Positions 36,318 through 47,603 of a stretch of DNA of 64,000 nucleotides are shown here, piece by piece. Position 1 is the stretch's first letter; each line of letters starts with the position of its first letter. This DNA comes from Diadema setosum (Eukaryota; Echinodermata; Echinoidea; Diadematoida; Diadematidae): the NCBI GenBank assembly GCA_033980235.1, contig CM067069.1:33839041-33903040 (forward strand). Reading direction: 5' to 3'. The notes below the pieces were generated by a model. The model was not told the origin of the DNA, did no database searches, and worked only from the letters and a program-made list of their open reading frames with translations. The position numbers were made by a program, and so were the translations under genes.

Positions 36318-38950
36318 GTAGTAGTGGTGGGCTATACAGGGGGTAAAAAAGAGTCATGTTTCGAAATCCTTAGGGTCCCTGCTTATTTGAAGCAGCTTAT
36401 CATACTGAGCATTTTGACACCTTTCATTAAAAAATCGGTTGAAAAATGAGATGGAGTCGGCCAAAAGACTGATTTGGGGGGGGGGGGGCAAAATTACTGT
36501 CGCGCGTTGGTCAAAATATAGTGAAAAAATAATAAATTCACTATCCAAAGGAGTATGAAGATGATTTAAGTGTCCAGATATATGTTTTTTAGGTCAAGAA
36601 ATTGATTGGAAATGTCAGAAATCCTTGATATGCTATAGAAAGCTTTCAAATTCTCAAATTTTGCTTTTTGTGGGGGGGGGGGGGGGCGTAGGGCTAAGTT
36701 TCGGCCCATTTCTGGTATTTGAGTCACCCAACATATGCACTTTGCCATCTTCCAAATTTTTGTAGTCACAGGCTTATGTGATGATAATTAATATATAAAC
36801 AACAGTAGATATAGGAAGGGTATGTTATGCTCTTTCAAGCAATTCAAATTTTGAAAATGAAAAATCTGTTAAAAACACTGCTTTCCCAACTGCAACAGTT
36901 ACACTAAAGGACACCACATACCGGCGTAAAAAATTACTACATTTAAGTTCCATTTGTTATCAAACTTGCATAATTTGCTTGCCATAATGATGTGATTATT
37001 CTCCTCTCTACTCAAAAGAGTGATTGGAACAGGGCATCAACAAAGTTATTGTGTGGTAATTGTCAAGTCCAAATATCACCGTACACTTTCGAGGTCTCCT
37101 GGTCCCATGCTGTTGCATGGTATAATTTGCAGGACACTTACAGTCTGTATGTCATGTCGCTTTGGGTATCTCCAATGTAACCCATTATCAGGATCACAAC
37201 ACTTTATAAGATGTTCTACTAAACGTGTACATGTATGTGCCCTTTCCATTGTCATTTTGGCACATGCTGAGGTACCGCTGTCTGACATTATTAACAATGC
37301 AACACAAATAAGGGCACAAGGTTCATTGACCGCAATATCTGGTTTAGTAGCGCCACTTGCAACTTTAAACTTTGAAGGTGCTTGTTGAACCTCAGTGATG
37401 TTCAGAATCAGTTGCATACATGTACAACTGCATATCCTTTTCCATGGGCATGTCCGGCAATGCACTGATTGTGGCGGACTCTTCAAAGTATTGTACGAAT
37501 GAGGGTCAGACGATTTTCAGCTCTGTTACTGAAATCTGGTTAAGGTTGTAGAAGTGAGATCGTGCTTGGAAATAAGAAGTGTGCCTTCTGTATGACACTC
37601 CAATTTGAATACATGAGAAGAGTCGGATCTTGCTGCCAGCTTGTCAAGATCTCTCTCCCAATCCAAATTGTTAGTTTGTAGACCTTCAAGCTCCTCATCA
37701 TGTAGGGTATCGAGAGATGTTGCATGCGGTGTAAGATCAAACTGTGCCCCAAATCTACATTCGCCACCTTGTTGCAATGCAACACAGACACAGCATTTGT
37801 ACGGCACAGTACTGTACATACATGTAGGAGATGTTTCTCAACAGCTAATGTTGGTTCTTCTGGTTGAAATAACTAGAATGTCACATAAAACCCTGAGAGA
37901 GTATTCACTTTCTGAGCTGCTAGATCTCTGTGAAGTTGTGGAAAAACTTGAACAGGTTCTACTTGAGTTGCCTTCTCCATGTTGAGAAACAGCACTTGGC
38001 ATACATTGTAGGAAAACCAAGTCCACAGAATTCGGTTACTGCAACAGATTCTTCAGTGTGGAGATTCTTTGAAACAGAATCTGTCACCAGCTTCTGAAAG
38101 CCTGTGTACCAGGTAGTTGTTCAACCTACAACCTTGTGATGTTCTGCCTATTTTCTACGTCATGTGATAGAGGATGAAGACGGAAAGATAGTCCACTGCT
38201 GAAACTCTGCTGAAGTTAACAACAAGGAATGTCCACTCTCCCTTTGATATTATCAGAGAAAGTAATGTTGAATTATTTTCTTTACAACTTGTTATCATAA
38301 TCTGCAGTCTACACATTTGAGATGGGTCATTTATGGACAGAAAATACAATGAAACTTAGAGTCTACCCCACCACTAACCCCCCCACCCCCCCCCCCAAAA
38401 AAAAAGAGAAACAATGAATGCTTTCTATACCAAATTAGGGTTTTAAAACACATTTACAATCAGTTTCTTGACCTAAATTCTACTGTTGTTTATATCTTCA
38501 GTATCATCAAATTTATAAATCTGTGACAATTGGAAGATGACAAAGTGCATGTTGGGTGACTGGAATACCGGAAATGAGCCAGAAACTTAGCCCTATGCCC
38601 CCCCCCAAAAAAAAGCACAATTTGAGAATTTGAATGCTTTCTATAGTATATTAAGGGTTTCTGACATTTGCAACCAATTTCTTAACCTCAAAAACATATA
38701 TCTGGACACTTAAATCATCTTCGTACTCCTTTGGATAGTGAATTTATTATTTTTTTCACTATATTTTGACGACGCTCGACAGTAATTTTGCGCCCCCCCC
38801 AATCAGTTTTTTGGCAGACTCCATCTCATTTTTCAACCGATTGTTTAACGAAAGGTGTCAAAATGCTCAGTACGATAAGCCGCTTCAAATAAGCAGGGAC
38901 CCTAAGGATTTTGAAACATCACCCATTTATAGCCCACCACTATTGGTAGA
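36318..38950. mobile_element. DNA element with ~500-bp inverted arms and decayed interior
   Basis: The left arm (about 36318-36810) reappears inverted at about 38440-38950: 'tgaaaaatgagatggagtc' with 'gactccatctcatttttca', and 'gcatatgttgggtgac'-type blocks. Both arms carry G/C tracts at matching places. The ~1.6-kb interior is not palindromic and carries minus-strand open pieces, as expected for a transposon whose gene has decayed. Confidence 0.75.
37076..38026 (-). pseudogene. Decayed minus-strand coding pieces inside the inverted-arm element
   Basis: Three minus-strand open stretches lie end to end: about 37838-38026, 37526-37819 and 37076-37486. Their peptides are protein-like, for example DLTPHATSLDTLHDEELEGL, GATKPDIAVNEPCALICVAL, and a Ser-rich segment. 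Stops and frame changes separate them. I do not recognise the family and see no DDE or reverse-transcriptase motif. A lost transposon gene is the simplest reading. Confidence 0.4.
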
Positions 38951-39771
38951 CATCGGTCAACTTTATTTAATGCATTAGTGGTTATAGAATGAAACTCATG
39001 AAAACAACTAAATTATATAACAATGTACATTTGTTGCTCATGCCAATCTATTCCATTATCTTAAGCCATGACTCTAAGACTGGCAAATTATGTTTGCTGT
39101 GTTCGCAACTAATTTTAAAAGAAAACTGATTTCTGAATTATATACATGTAGTGTACAGTTAAGTAAGTAGTTCAAAGTCATTTTGTAAGAAGCATGTAAT
39201 GTAAAGTCCATTTATTTCCATAATACGACAGATATTGATTGATATATTTTGAAAATGTATAATGATGAAATTAGGTTTGCTGAAATACAGCAGAGTTTAA
39301 ATAATGTCTGCATGGCAAGTGTGTTTCGTTAGTTATATTATACTATTTTTTTATGTAATTGGAGCAACATTGATGTTCTGCCTGTCAATAAGATAAAATT
39401 TTGACATAGGGGCGTACATGTGCTGCAATTGAATCAAGCCTGCTCACTGATAATGCCATGTACAAGAAGAAGTCGGTGAAAAGCAGAACCCCATGGGTAG
39501 TGTGCTATTTAATTCATTTCATTGTGGTCAACATTCTGATGAAATCGGACAGCATATCAAGCATTTTTTTTTTTTTATTCAGGGGGGGGGGGGTGTTTTG
39601 GCAATATATTCAGTTTTAAATACCAAATATGTAAAGGCAATAGTACAATATACAAGAAGACATGCATATACATTATAGTTGGTATGTAATTGTTCCCTGT
39701 GTTTGATTATCTACTTCACAAAACACTCAATGCACTTTTAGTTGAGTAATACCTGTTGATGGAAAGGGATT

Positions 39772-40862
39772 TTTAGCTCACCTGAGCCAAAGGCTCAAGT
39801 GAGCTATTGCGATCGCCCTTCGTCCGACGTCCGTCGTGCGTCGTGCGTCGTCCGTCGTGCGTCGTCCGTCGTGCGTCGTCCGTCGTGCGTAAACTTTTTA
39901 CATTTTCATCTTCTTCTTGAAAACCCCAAGACCGATTTCCATCAAACTTGGCAGGTAGCATCCCTAGGGGGTTAGGAACTCAATTTGTTAAAATGGGCAC
40001 CATGCCACACCCAGGGGGCCCCCAGGGGGGCCCAAACCCCCCAAAATTAAGGAATCTGTAAAAATCTTCTTCTCTAGAACCAGAAGTGATAGAGCTATTA
40101 AGTTAATACTATGAGTAAGTACATTGATGACTGTAGTTTCAAGTTTGTTCATGGCAGAATCAGGGGTGCCCCCCCTTGGGACCCAGGGGAGGGGGGTGGG
40201 GAGCGGTCCTAATGGGGCCTAAATTGTACATTTTCATCTTCTTCTTGAGAACCCCATGACCCATTTTCACCAAACTTGGCAGGTAGCATCCCTAGGGGGT
40301 TAGGATCTCAATCTGTTAAAATGGGCACCATGCCCCACCCAGGGGGCCCCCAGGGGGCCCCAAACCCCCCAAAATGAAGAAATCTATAAAAATCTTCTTC
40401 TCTAGAACCAGAAGTTATAGAGCTAAGATAATACTATGAGTGAGTACATTAATGACTGTAGTTTCAAGTTTGTTCATAGCAGATCCAGGGGTGCCCCTCT
40501 TGGGGGTGGGGGAAGATCCGAATGGGGGCCTGAATTGTACATTTTCATCTTCTTCCTGAAAACCTCATGATGGATTTTTGTCAAACTTGGCAGGTAGCAT
40601 CCCTAGGGGGTCAGGATCTCAATTTATCAAAATGGGCACCATGCCCCACCCAGGGGGCCCCAGGGGGCACCAGGGGGCCCCAATCTTCCCAAATTAAGGA
40701 ATCTTAAAAAAATTTGGGCCCTTTTTTTATTGTACATTTTCATCTTCTACTTGAGAATGCCTGGTCAAATTTTAGTAGAGCTGTGAATAATTTAGATTAG
40801 CGACTGCGTGAAAGGTGAACTTGCGATACTCAGGTGAGCGCTAGACCCGCGGGTCTCTTGTT
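39772..40862. mobile_element. 'AGCTCACCTGAGC' repeat element
   Basis: Opens 'agctcacctgagccaaaggc' followed by a GTCCGTCGTGC minisatellite (about 39822-39890), and closes 'atactcaggtgagcgctaga'. The interior is about three degenerate ~300-bp units with 'aaacttggcaggtagcatcc' and 'aaaatgggcaccatgcc'. Non-coding; from memory, a repeat type widespread in marine invertebrates. Confidence 0.8.
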
Positions 40863-40970
40863 AAATTTAGATTGTCATATTCCCATTGTCCAAGGTTCTA
40901 CAAATGTATACTGTAGCAATTCATATGGGACAACTTGTAAGTATGGTATGTATATAATAAAAATGCAGTA

Positions 40971-41745
40971 GGGCAATTCCGCGGTTAGTAACGTTACATT
41001 TGAACAAATTTGGATATTTGTTTTTACCACTAAATTACCATTTATTCATTTTAAGTCAAAATTATGTCAAAAACATGTTCATCCTTCCCAGGTTTATGAT
41101 ACAAAAAAGAATGAACACAATCCAAGAAATATTAGAATTGCTATAGCAACTTAAAGGGCTGGTTAGTAATGTTACGAAAAAAGGACATGACAAAAAAATC
41201 AATGTCTTGTAACAAAAAGTGTGCAAAAATTCAAGTTACTTCAAACAAAGTGTTGCATTAATTTCAATTATTGCATCATGACAAATGTTCATGCAATTTT
41301 TTTAGCAGTTCGATCGATAATTTTTTAGCTAGACCCCCAAAAGCATGGTTAGTAACGTTACGGTTAGTAACGTTACATTTGTCCGGAGTAATTCCGCAGG
41401 TCATTTCACCCTTTTGTAATTGACAAAATGTCACATGACTTCTGGAGTATTTAAATGTATTCATCTTTTACCCTTTAGCAAAACTTTGAGGAAAAAAATT
41501 TCAAAGGAACCCACTGTAATTTGCATTTAAGTGAATTTCAGCGTCCCCAGTCCCACATGTACATTTTAAATGATGGTTTTAGATCTCGCAAAATCAATAA
41601 ATACAAAAAATAAAATCTACTAAATTTGAAAGACCCTAATGATTGGTGAACATCCATGGCATTAGTTGATACCTAGATCAAAGGGTAAGATAAAGAGGCA
41701 CATTTCTTTTATCCATGTCCTGTCCACCTAACTGCGGAATTGCCC
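40971..41745. mobile_element. 775-bp TIR element, copy 1
   Basis: GGGCAATTCCGCGGTTAG on the left and CTAACTGCGGAATTGCCC on the right. Flanking AGTA at 40967-40970 and 41746-41749 gives a 4-bp target duplication. Contains GGTTAGTAACGTTAC boxes (core palindrome GTAACGTTAC) near the left end, one variant mid-left, and two back to back on the right side. No open frame. Confidence 0.88.
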
Positions 41746-41845
41746 AGTACATACAGTGTCACTTTAATAGGAATGCATCATTTCATGCCATGATAGTAAA
41801 CTCTTGTGAATGTTTCAGTAGCTGGCATAATTTTATTCTTCATTA

Positions 41846-42620
41846 GGGCAATTCCGCGGTTAGTAACGTTACATTTGAACAAATTTAGATATTTGTTTTT
41901 ACCACTAAATTACCATTTATTCACTTCAAGTCAAAATTATGTCAAAAACATGTTCATCCTTCCCAGGTTTATGATACAGAAAAGAATGAACACAATCCAA
42001 GAAATATTAGAATTGCTATAGCAACTTAAAGGGCTGGTTAGTAACGTTACGAAAAAAGGACATGACAAAAAAATCAATGTCTTGTAACAAAAAGTGTGCA
42101 AAAATTCAAGTTACTTCAAACAAAGTGTTGCATTAATTTCAATTATTGCATCATGACAAATGTTCATGCAAATTATTTTAGCAGTTCGACCAATAATTTT
42201 TTAGCTAGACCCCCAAAATCAGGGTTAGTAACGTTACGGTTAGTAACGTTACATTTGTCCGGAGTAATTCCGCAGGTCATTTCACCCTTTTGTAATTGAC
42301 AAAATGTCACATGACTTCTGGAGTATTTAAATGTATTCATCTATTACCCTTTAGCAAAACTTTGAGGAAAAAATTTCAAAGGAACCCACTGTAATTTGCA
42401 TTTAAGTGAATTTCAGCGTCCCCAGTCCCACATGTACATTTTAAATGATGGTTTTAGATCTCACAAAATCAATGAATACGAAAAATAAAATCTACTGAAT
42501 TTGAAAGACCCTAATGATTGGTGAACATCCATGGCATTAGTTGATACCTAGATTAAAGGGTAAGATAAAGAGGCACATTTCTTTTATCCATGTCATGTCC
42601 ACCTAACTGCGGAATTGCCC
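41846..42620. mobile_element. 775-bp TIR element, copy 2
   Basis: Exactly the same length, orientation and near-identical sequence as copy 1, 100 bases away. It has its own flanking ATTA at 41842-41845 and 42621-42624, so it inserted independently and was not made by tandem duplication. Differences from copy 1 are scattered substitutions and single-base length changes. Confidence 0.88.
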
Positions 42621-43506
42621 ATTATGATATCTTCTAGATAAAGTAGAACATGATATAGGTGTTTTCATGAAAAGTGTTTTAGGAAACAGTACAGACAGTC
42701 CAGAAGTGTAGAAATGTGATAAATATAATGAGATTACATTTTTATAGCATATACAAGTTTCATAAGTGCTTGTCAAAAGGTACAGATTTATTTTAACTTG
42801 TATCTTGACGTAACGGCTAGGATATTGAGTGTGTATAAATAATGTATAATACGTATAAAGAGCATGTATTATATCATGTTTCAATTACAATGTATTGCAT
42901 TACAGTGGAGGTCATGGGAGTTCATGGAATTTTCTTGTTCATTGCTCATACAAGCTTCAAAACATTTAGAATATTTGTCGTATATATGAGAAGTTCAAGT
43001 CTTCTCATGATGTGCTGTGTATCTGCTCTCAACTTTTAAGTCTCAGAATATGAAGTACAGTATTTAATTTTTAAGGGAAAACTATTATACAGGCAATGTT
43101 AGGTAAATCATGTCCATCAGGTTTGTGTTTATCCTTAATAGTGGTTGTACATTGTACTCATACAATAGACAGAAAGCTATTTAGTAATATCTGCGGTATA
43201 CAGCACTTGTAGTTAAACTTGTATTAGTTAGTCCTATGGTTTTGTTATGAATTCCCTAACACTTTGTTTAGATTAAACATGCATAATTAGTCAGATTTTT
43301 TATTATCTTTCTTTGATACTGTATTAAACGAGAGACAACTAAGTTGGAAGGAGTGAGAGATAAAAGTATATGGAATCCATCTGATTAATGGTAATCTGAT
43401 CGATAACAAGCTGTATGACTATTGCCACCAGTGTCACTATATGAATGACATGCAGCTGCAGCTTTCAGAGTCCCAACACAGTGTATGCCACTTTTTTTCT
43501 TTTTTT

Positions 43507-43537
<31 letters not shown>

Positions 43538-43672
43538 CAAAAGCCTTGAAAATATGTACTGAAACTCATTGGTTGAACAGCCAAAAATGTCAGACAGCAT
43601 TAGCAAGTATAGATTTTGAAGTGTTTTACTGTATAAAATGACTCAAAACTAAAATTTCCCATGGTTTAATTT
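42621..43672. other. Unclassified DNA
   Basis: No gene or repeat apart from a T/G homopolymer junction at about 43491-43536. Confidence 0.4.
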
Positions 43673-43725
43673 AAACAGGCTCCAGAGAAATTTGTTGAAG
43701 GAACAAATTTCTCTGGAGCCTGTTT
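43673..43725. repeat. Perfect 24-bp-arm hairpin
   Basis: AAACAGGCTCCAGAGAAATT... pairs exactly with its inverted copy ending CTGGAGCCTGTTT, around a 5-base loop. Confidence 0.9.
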
Positions 43726-44643
43726 TATATTTAAGCAGGGAGATCAAAGAGATGATGAATCAAACTTAAAGCCACTCAAAATACAAGACATCAATAAATG
43801 GTTTAAACCCAAAATATCAGAACAGAGGAAGTCTCGTTTAAAATTGGACATAAAATGAGAAAGTTGTGGAATTTTAAAGATTTCACTATTTGTATACAGT
43901 GATATTGTCTTCAGTCATGTATTAGATAAGGCAATATTGTCTTCACCTTTTTTTTTTTTGTGCAGAAAAAGGTATAGAATATGTCATAGGCAATAGCGTT
44001 AATTACACCCCTCCCGTTAAAGGGGCCTGTACCCAGGACTTGTACTACAACAGATTCGATAGATTATATTATTGATTCTAGTGTATTCTATTTTAAGCAA
44101 GGAATCTTTGTGGTCATCGTCTTTTCTGCAAGTCATTGGGAAATGTAACTGAATGATTGAATGGGCGGTAAGTTTGATTTTTTTTTTTAAATTTCTTTTT
44201 GAAGTCAATCAAACCCAAAAGTTTTAGGTACAAAACATATTTCCACAATAGATTGCACAAACTACAACAGAAAAAAAGAACAGATGGTAAAAGAAGAAAA
44301 AAAGAAAAGGGGGGCCAATAAAGAATGATCATTTCATTTATTTTGACCCTACTGCCAAATTTATGAGCAAGGTATAGATACGGGAAAAAATAATATGCCC
44401 AAGCATGAAGTGCTATTTAACTTTTGATATTCTGTGTACGAAATATCTTTGCAGTACATCAGGATTATACATACCAGCATGTCTATTGTTCTGTGTGTGA
44501 TGTAGCCTTGCATGGTTCTGGGATGCTGTCTACTAAAGGACAACTATTACCTGGGATAGGACATGCAAGATGAAGTCATCCAGAGCATATACAAGCTTGT
44601 ATAGTTATAGTTATCATTATCATTGTTACAAATTAATAACAAT
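43726..44643. other. Unclassified DNA
   Basis: No gene or repeat recognised. Confidence 0.35.
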
Positions 44644-44785
44644 TATAATCAGTATACTCAGTAGAGATATAACAACGCAAAGTTCTGGTGCAGATTCATA
44701 TATTCACCTAACAATATAATCAGTATACTCAGTAGAGATATACCAATGCAAAGTGCAGGTGCAGATTCATATACTGACCTAACTA
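44644..44785. repeat. 71-bp tandem duplication
   Basis: 'tataatcagtatactcagta' begins at 44644 and again at 44715. The units differ at a few places. It ends just before the candidate exon at 44805. Confidence 0.8.
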
Positions 44786-44804
44786 TACATGCCTTAACTT
44801 TTAG

Positions 44805-45014
44805 CCTCTTGTGTTCCACGGCCTGAATAGTAATTATTTGGGAGTGGTGCCATCTTATAATCGGGATGACTTTACTGGTACTGATAATTTGATAGTTTCC
44901 TGCACAGAGGTTGAAAATCATAAGAAGCAGTTGCCAACATTAAAATGGAGTGTACAAAAGAGCATTGCTGGGATTAGACTCCTTGTCATTGGGGAAGATA
45001 CTCAAATGCCCTGA
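44805..45014 (+). CDS. Candidate coding exon of an unidentified gene
   Basis: A pyrimidine-rich acceptor (gccttaacttttag) is followed by an open frame to TGA at 45012-45014. It encodes PLVFHGLNSNYLGVVPSYN, then RDDFTGTDNLIVSCTEVENH, KKQLPTLKWSVQK and a short tail ending EDTQMP. Composition and hydrophobic pattern look protein-like and the stretch is not part of a visible repeat. I do not recognise the family. It could be a terminal exon or could splice out earlier. It might also be a decayed transposon piece or a chance frame. Confidence 0.3.
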   Translation, partial: PLVFHGLNSNYLGVVPSYNRDDFTGTDNLIVSCTEVENHKKQLPTLKWSVQKSIAGIRLLVIGEDTQMP

Positions 45015-45226
45015 CTACTGTGTATGCATATAATCCTAGATTTTTATTTTGATTGTATTGGCCATTAGAATTACATTGCCTACCAATGTTCCCATATATC
45101 TAAAAAGAAACAAGTAAAACAAACCCACCCCAAACCCCATAAAATTAAGATTTTGATCAATGACATACATGCAACTAAAACCCCTCCATGTCAAGAGACA
45201 TCATTACTGAAATGTAGCATGTATGC

Positions 45227-45243
45227 AAGATATATATATTCGA

Positions 45244-45280
<37 letters not shown>
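45227..45280. repeat. (TA)n tract, left of hairpin
   Basis: TA repeats interrupted by ttcgaa and tacata. Confidence 0.93.
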
Positions 45281-45285
45281 GCACT

Positions 45286-45426
45286 AATAAAGTCACAACA
45301 GAGGACTGCAGGGAATGCATTAATAGCCAATCTTGATTTAATGAATAATCCGAATTTTTCGGATTATTCATTAAATCAAGATTGGCTATTAATGCATTCC
45401 CTGCAGTCCTCTGTTGTGACTTTATT
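45286..45426. repeat. Perfect 69-bp-arm hairpin with a 3-base loop
   Basis: 45286-45354 and 45358-45426 are exact inverted copies with a TTT spacer. Left starts aataaagtcacaac; right ends gttgtgactttatt. (TA)n tracts lie on both sides. Either a recent fold-back or an assembly inversion. Confidence 0.95.
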
Positions 45427-45465
45427 ATTGCTATTTCTAGTACTGCCAATACGCGGAACAACTAC

Positions 45466-45491
45466 AATATATATATATATATATGTATATG

Positions 45492-45523
<32 letters not shown>

Positions 45524-45524
45524 A
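45466..45524. repeat. (TA)n tract, right of hairpin
   Basis: TA repeats with tgtatatgtatg interruption. Frames giving IYIYIY here are not genes. Confidence 0.93.
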
Positions 45525-46079
45525 GAGAAACTTCAAGTGTCCTGATAGGAGGAAGACTCATGAGGCAATGCCATCATCACCTCTATTTTGCATTTGTGAT
45601 TGTGACGGAAATCGCTGTTCTGTGATAACCACAACTTTCTCATGTTACATTCAATTTCAAATGAGACTTCTGCCGTTCTGTTTGATTTTACTCTGTAAGT
45701 TACACATACTGTATTAATGAGGAGTGACATTTCAGTTTTAATTGTTGTACAATGTATTAGAAAAATGAATAGCATGTTATGTTGAGTATACATGTACTGT
45801 ATTTGACTCTGAACATTTGGTTGGATATGAGGATGTTTGAAAAATATTTTAGTGTAGAGGAGCAATACGTGTTCTAAACGGACGAAGTGTGTCAGAAACG
45901 TTACAGGACTGGTGTCATAAAATATTTATTTCAAACCAAAACTTCAAACTAAGAGGTTTCACCTTCAAAGTAATCTATCTGGAGTATGTAACAGATCTTA
46001 GGTCTCTGTAGCCATCATATTTTTTTCTACATAATTTTGTACACATAGCCTCCGTTTCAGGTCGTTCAGCAATGAGCAC

Positions 46080-46260
46080 AAAGTAACGAACAAACTTGAA
46101 GTTTCTGGTATCGTTGGGGAAAACTCCATTGAGCGTTGAGATTGCTGTAGCAAGAGTACGGAGATGAGACGATGTCACACATACGTTTTTGAGTGGTGCA
46201 ACAAGTTTAAGAAAGATGAGAGGTTGTGGAAGATGACCCCAAGAGCGAAAGGCCGTCAAT
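46080..46260 (+). pseudogene. Mariner transposase relic, left half
   Basis: Translating + shows EQRTNLKFLVSLGKTP, then after a frame change VFEWCNKFKKDERLWKMTPR, the N-terminal region of mariner-type transposases. Broken by stops and at least one frameshift. No D,D catalytic residues present. Confidence 0.65.
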
Positions 46261-46399
46261 GACCAGGACTGAGGTCAAGGTTGAGCGCATTAGATGGTGC
46301 ATGGTGATCGTCAGCTGTCCAATATTCTAATGATGGCAAATGAGCTGGGCATGAAACTTGCATGCGTCAGTTCTTCTGGTCATGACTCAGGAGTTTTGA

Positions 46400-46780
46400 C
46401 ACCATCTTTTCGCAGATTTTCCACATGTCCATGATTATCATCAGTGAGAATCTTCCAGACACTGTCCCGATTCATGCCCAGCTCATCTGCCATCATTCAA
46501 ACAGTCAAGCCGAATTGCCATGTACCATCTGCCCAATGCGCTCAATGTTGAACCCAATTCTGGTCATTGAAGGCCTTCCGCTCCTGGGGTCATCTTCCAC
46601 AACCTCTCATCCTTTAGTAAACCTGTTGCACCACTCGAAACATGTATGCGACATCGTCTCATCTCCTTACACTTGCTGCAGCAATCTCATCGCTTCTGAC
46701 GGAGTTTTCCCCAACCGTACCGGAAACTTCCAAGTTTGTTCATTGCGCTGTGCTCATTGTTGAACGTCCTGAAACAGAAG
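46400..46780 (-). pseudogene. Mariner transposase relic, right half
   Basis: Translating minus shows CFEWCNRFTKG, a stop, EVVEDDPRSGRPSMTRIGFN, IERIGQMVHG, then ADELGMNRDSVWKILTDDNH in another frame. These match the helix-turn-helix and linker region of mariner-type transposases. The catalytic domain is missing; stops and frameshifts make it non-functional. Confidence 0.78.
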
Positions 46781-46950
46781 ATGTGTTTATAAAATTATGT
46801 AGAACAAAATCTGATGGCTGCAGAGAGCTAAGATCACAGTTACATACTCCAGATAGATTACTCCAAAGGTGAAACCTCTGAGTTTGAAGTTTTGGTTTGA
46901 AATAAATCTTTTATGACACCAGTCCTGGAACTCTTCTGACACACCTCGTA

Positions 46951-47540
46951 TACTGACTTGATGTTATTGAGTATATTCCTTCTCGTGATTTTTTATTTTA
47001 TTTATATGTTTATTTATTATCTATTTATTTATTTATTTATTTATTTTTTTTGGGGGGGGTCTGTTTTTATCAATACTTCATTATAGCTTGTCTGAATTTG
47101 CTGTAAATATGCTTTCAAATATAGTGTGATAGAATAAAGCATAGATAAAGCAAAGCATATCAAGTGCAACAGTTTTGAAAAAAAGTGCAGTGATTATGAC
47201 ATGTTAATTGAAATGTTTTGTAATATAGGCTCCTACAGCAATCATAACATATTTTTAAATAATACCGCATTGCTACGTACAGAACGCGAGTGGAACTACG
47301 TATTTCATTGTATCATTAGAACCTACATGTAGTTTGCATGATTTTGGGTTTTGCCAATTATCATAATATTCTGTAAAATAAGTGATAACTTGTTTTGTAG
47401 TTAACTTTGTCAGTTACCAGGTAAAATGTGTAATCCAATAAAGCACTTATTTTGTTTTTTCTTGATGTGAAACAATTATTGAGTTTTCCCACAGAGTTTC
47501 CACTCTCATTTTGTTCATTGTCTTCCTATTTCCATTTCAG
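46951..47540. other. Unclassified DNA before the candidate exon
   Basis: TTTA-rich tract at about 47001-47045, then a unique-looking stretch ending in the strong acceptor at 47540. Confidence 0.35.
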
Positions 47541-47603
47541 GATGTGGCAACCAGCAACTTGCCTTCTGAAATGCTGGAATGGACTATTGAGCGATTTCTT
47601 TAA
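47541..47603 (+). CDS. Candidate short terminal coding exon
   Basis: An excellent acceptor (cttcctatttccatttcag) is followed in phase 0 by DVATSNLPSEMLEWTIERFL and TAA. The peptide is acidic and amphipathic, as in the end of a soluble protein. It may be the last exon of the gene suggested at 44805, with 3' UTR following. No partner exon can be proven and the family is unknown. Confidence 0.33.
   Translation, partial: DVATSNLPSEMLEWTIERFL

Larger units (their letters stand above)
45882..46950. mobile_element. Fold-back mariner: two inverted half-transposons
   Basis: The left half reads inward on + and the right half inward on -. Ends 'gacgaagtgtgtcagaaacg' and 'ctcttctgacacacctcgta' are inverted copies, followed by 'tttcaaaccaaaacttcaaa' and its complement. 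Each half codes degenerate mariner-type N-terminal transposase: in the right half FEWCNRF, EDDPRSGRPSMTR and ADELGMNRDSVW; in the left half FEWCNKFKKDERLW. Stops and frameshifts occur in both. The catalytic C-terminal half is absent from both sides, so it is dead. Confidence 0.82.
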
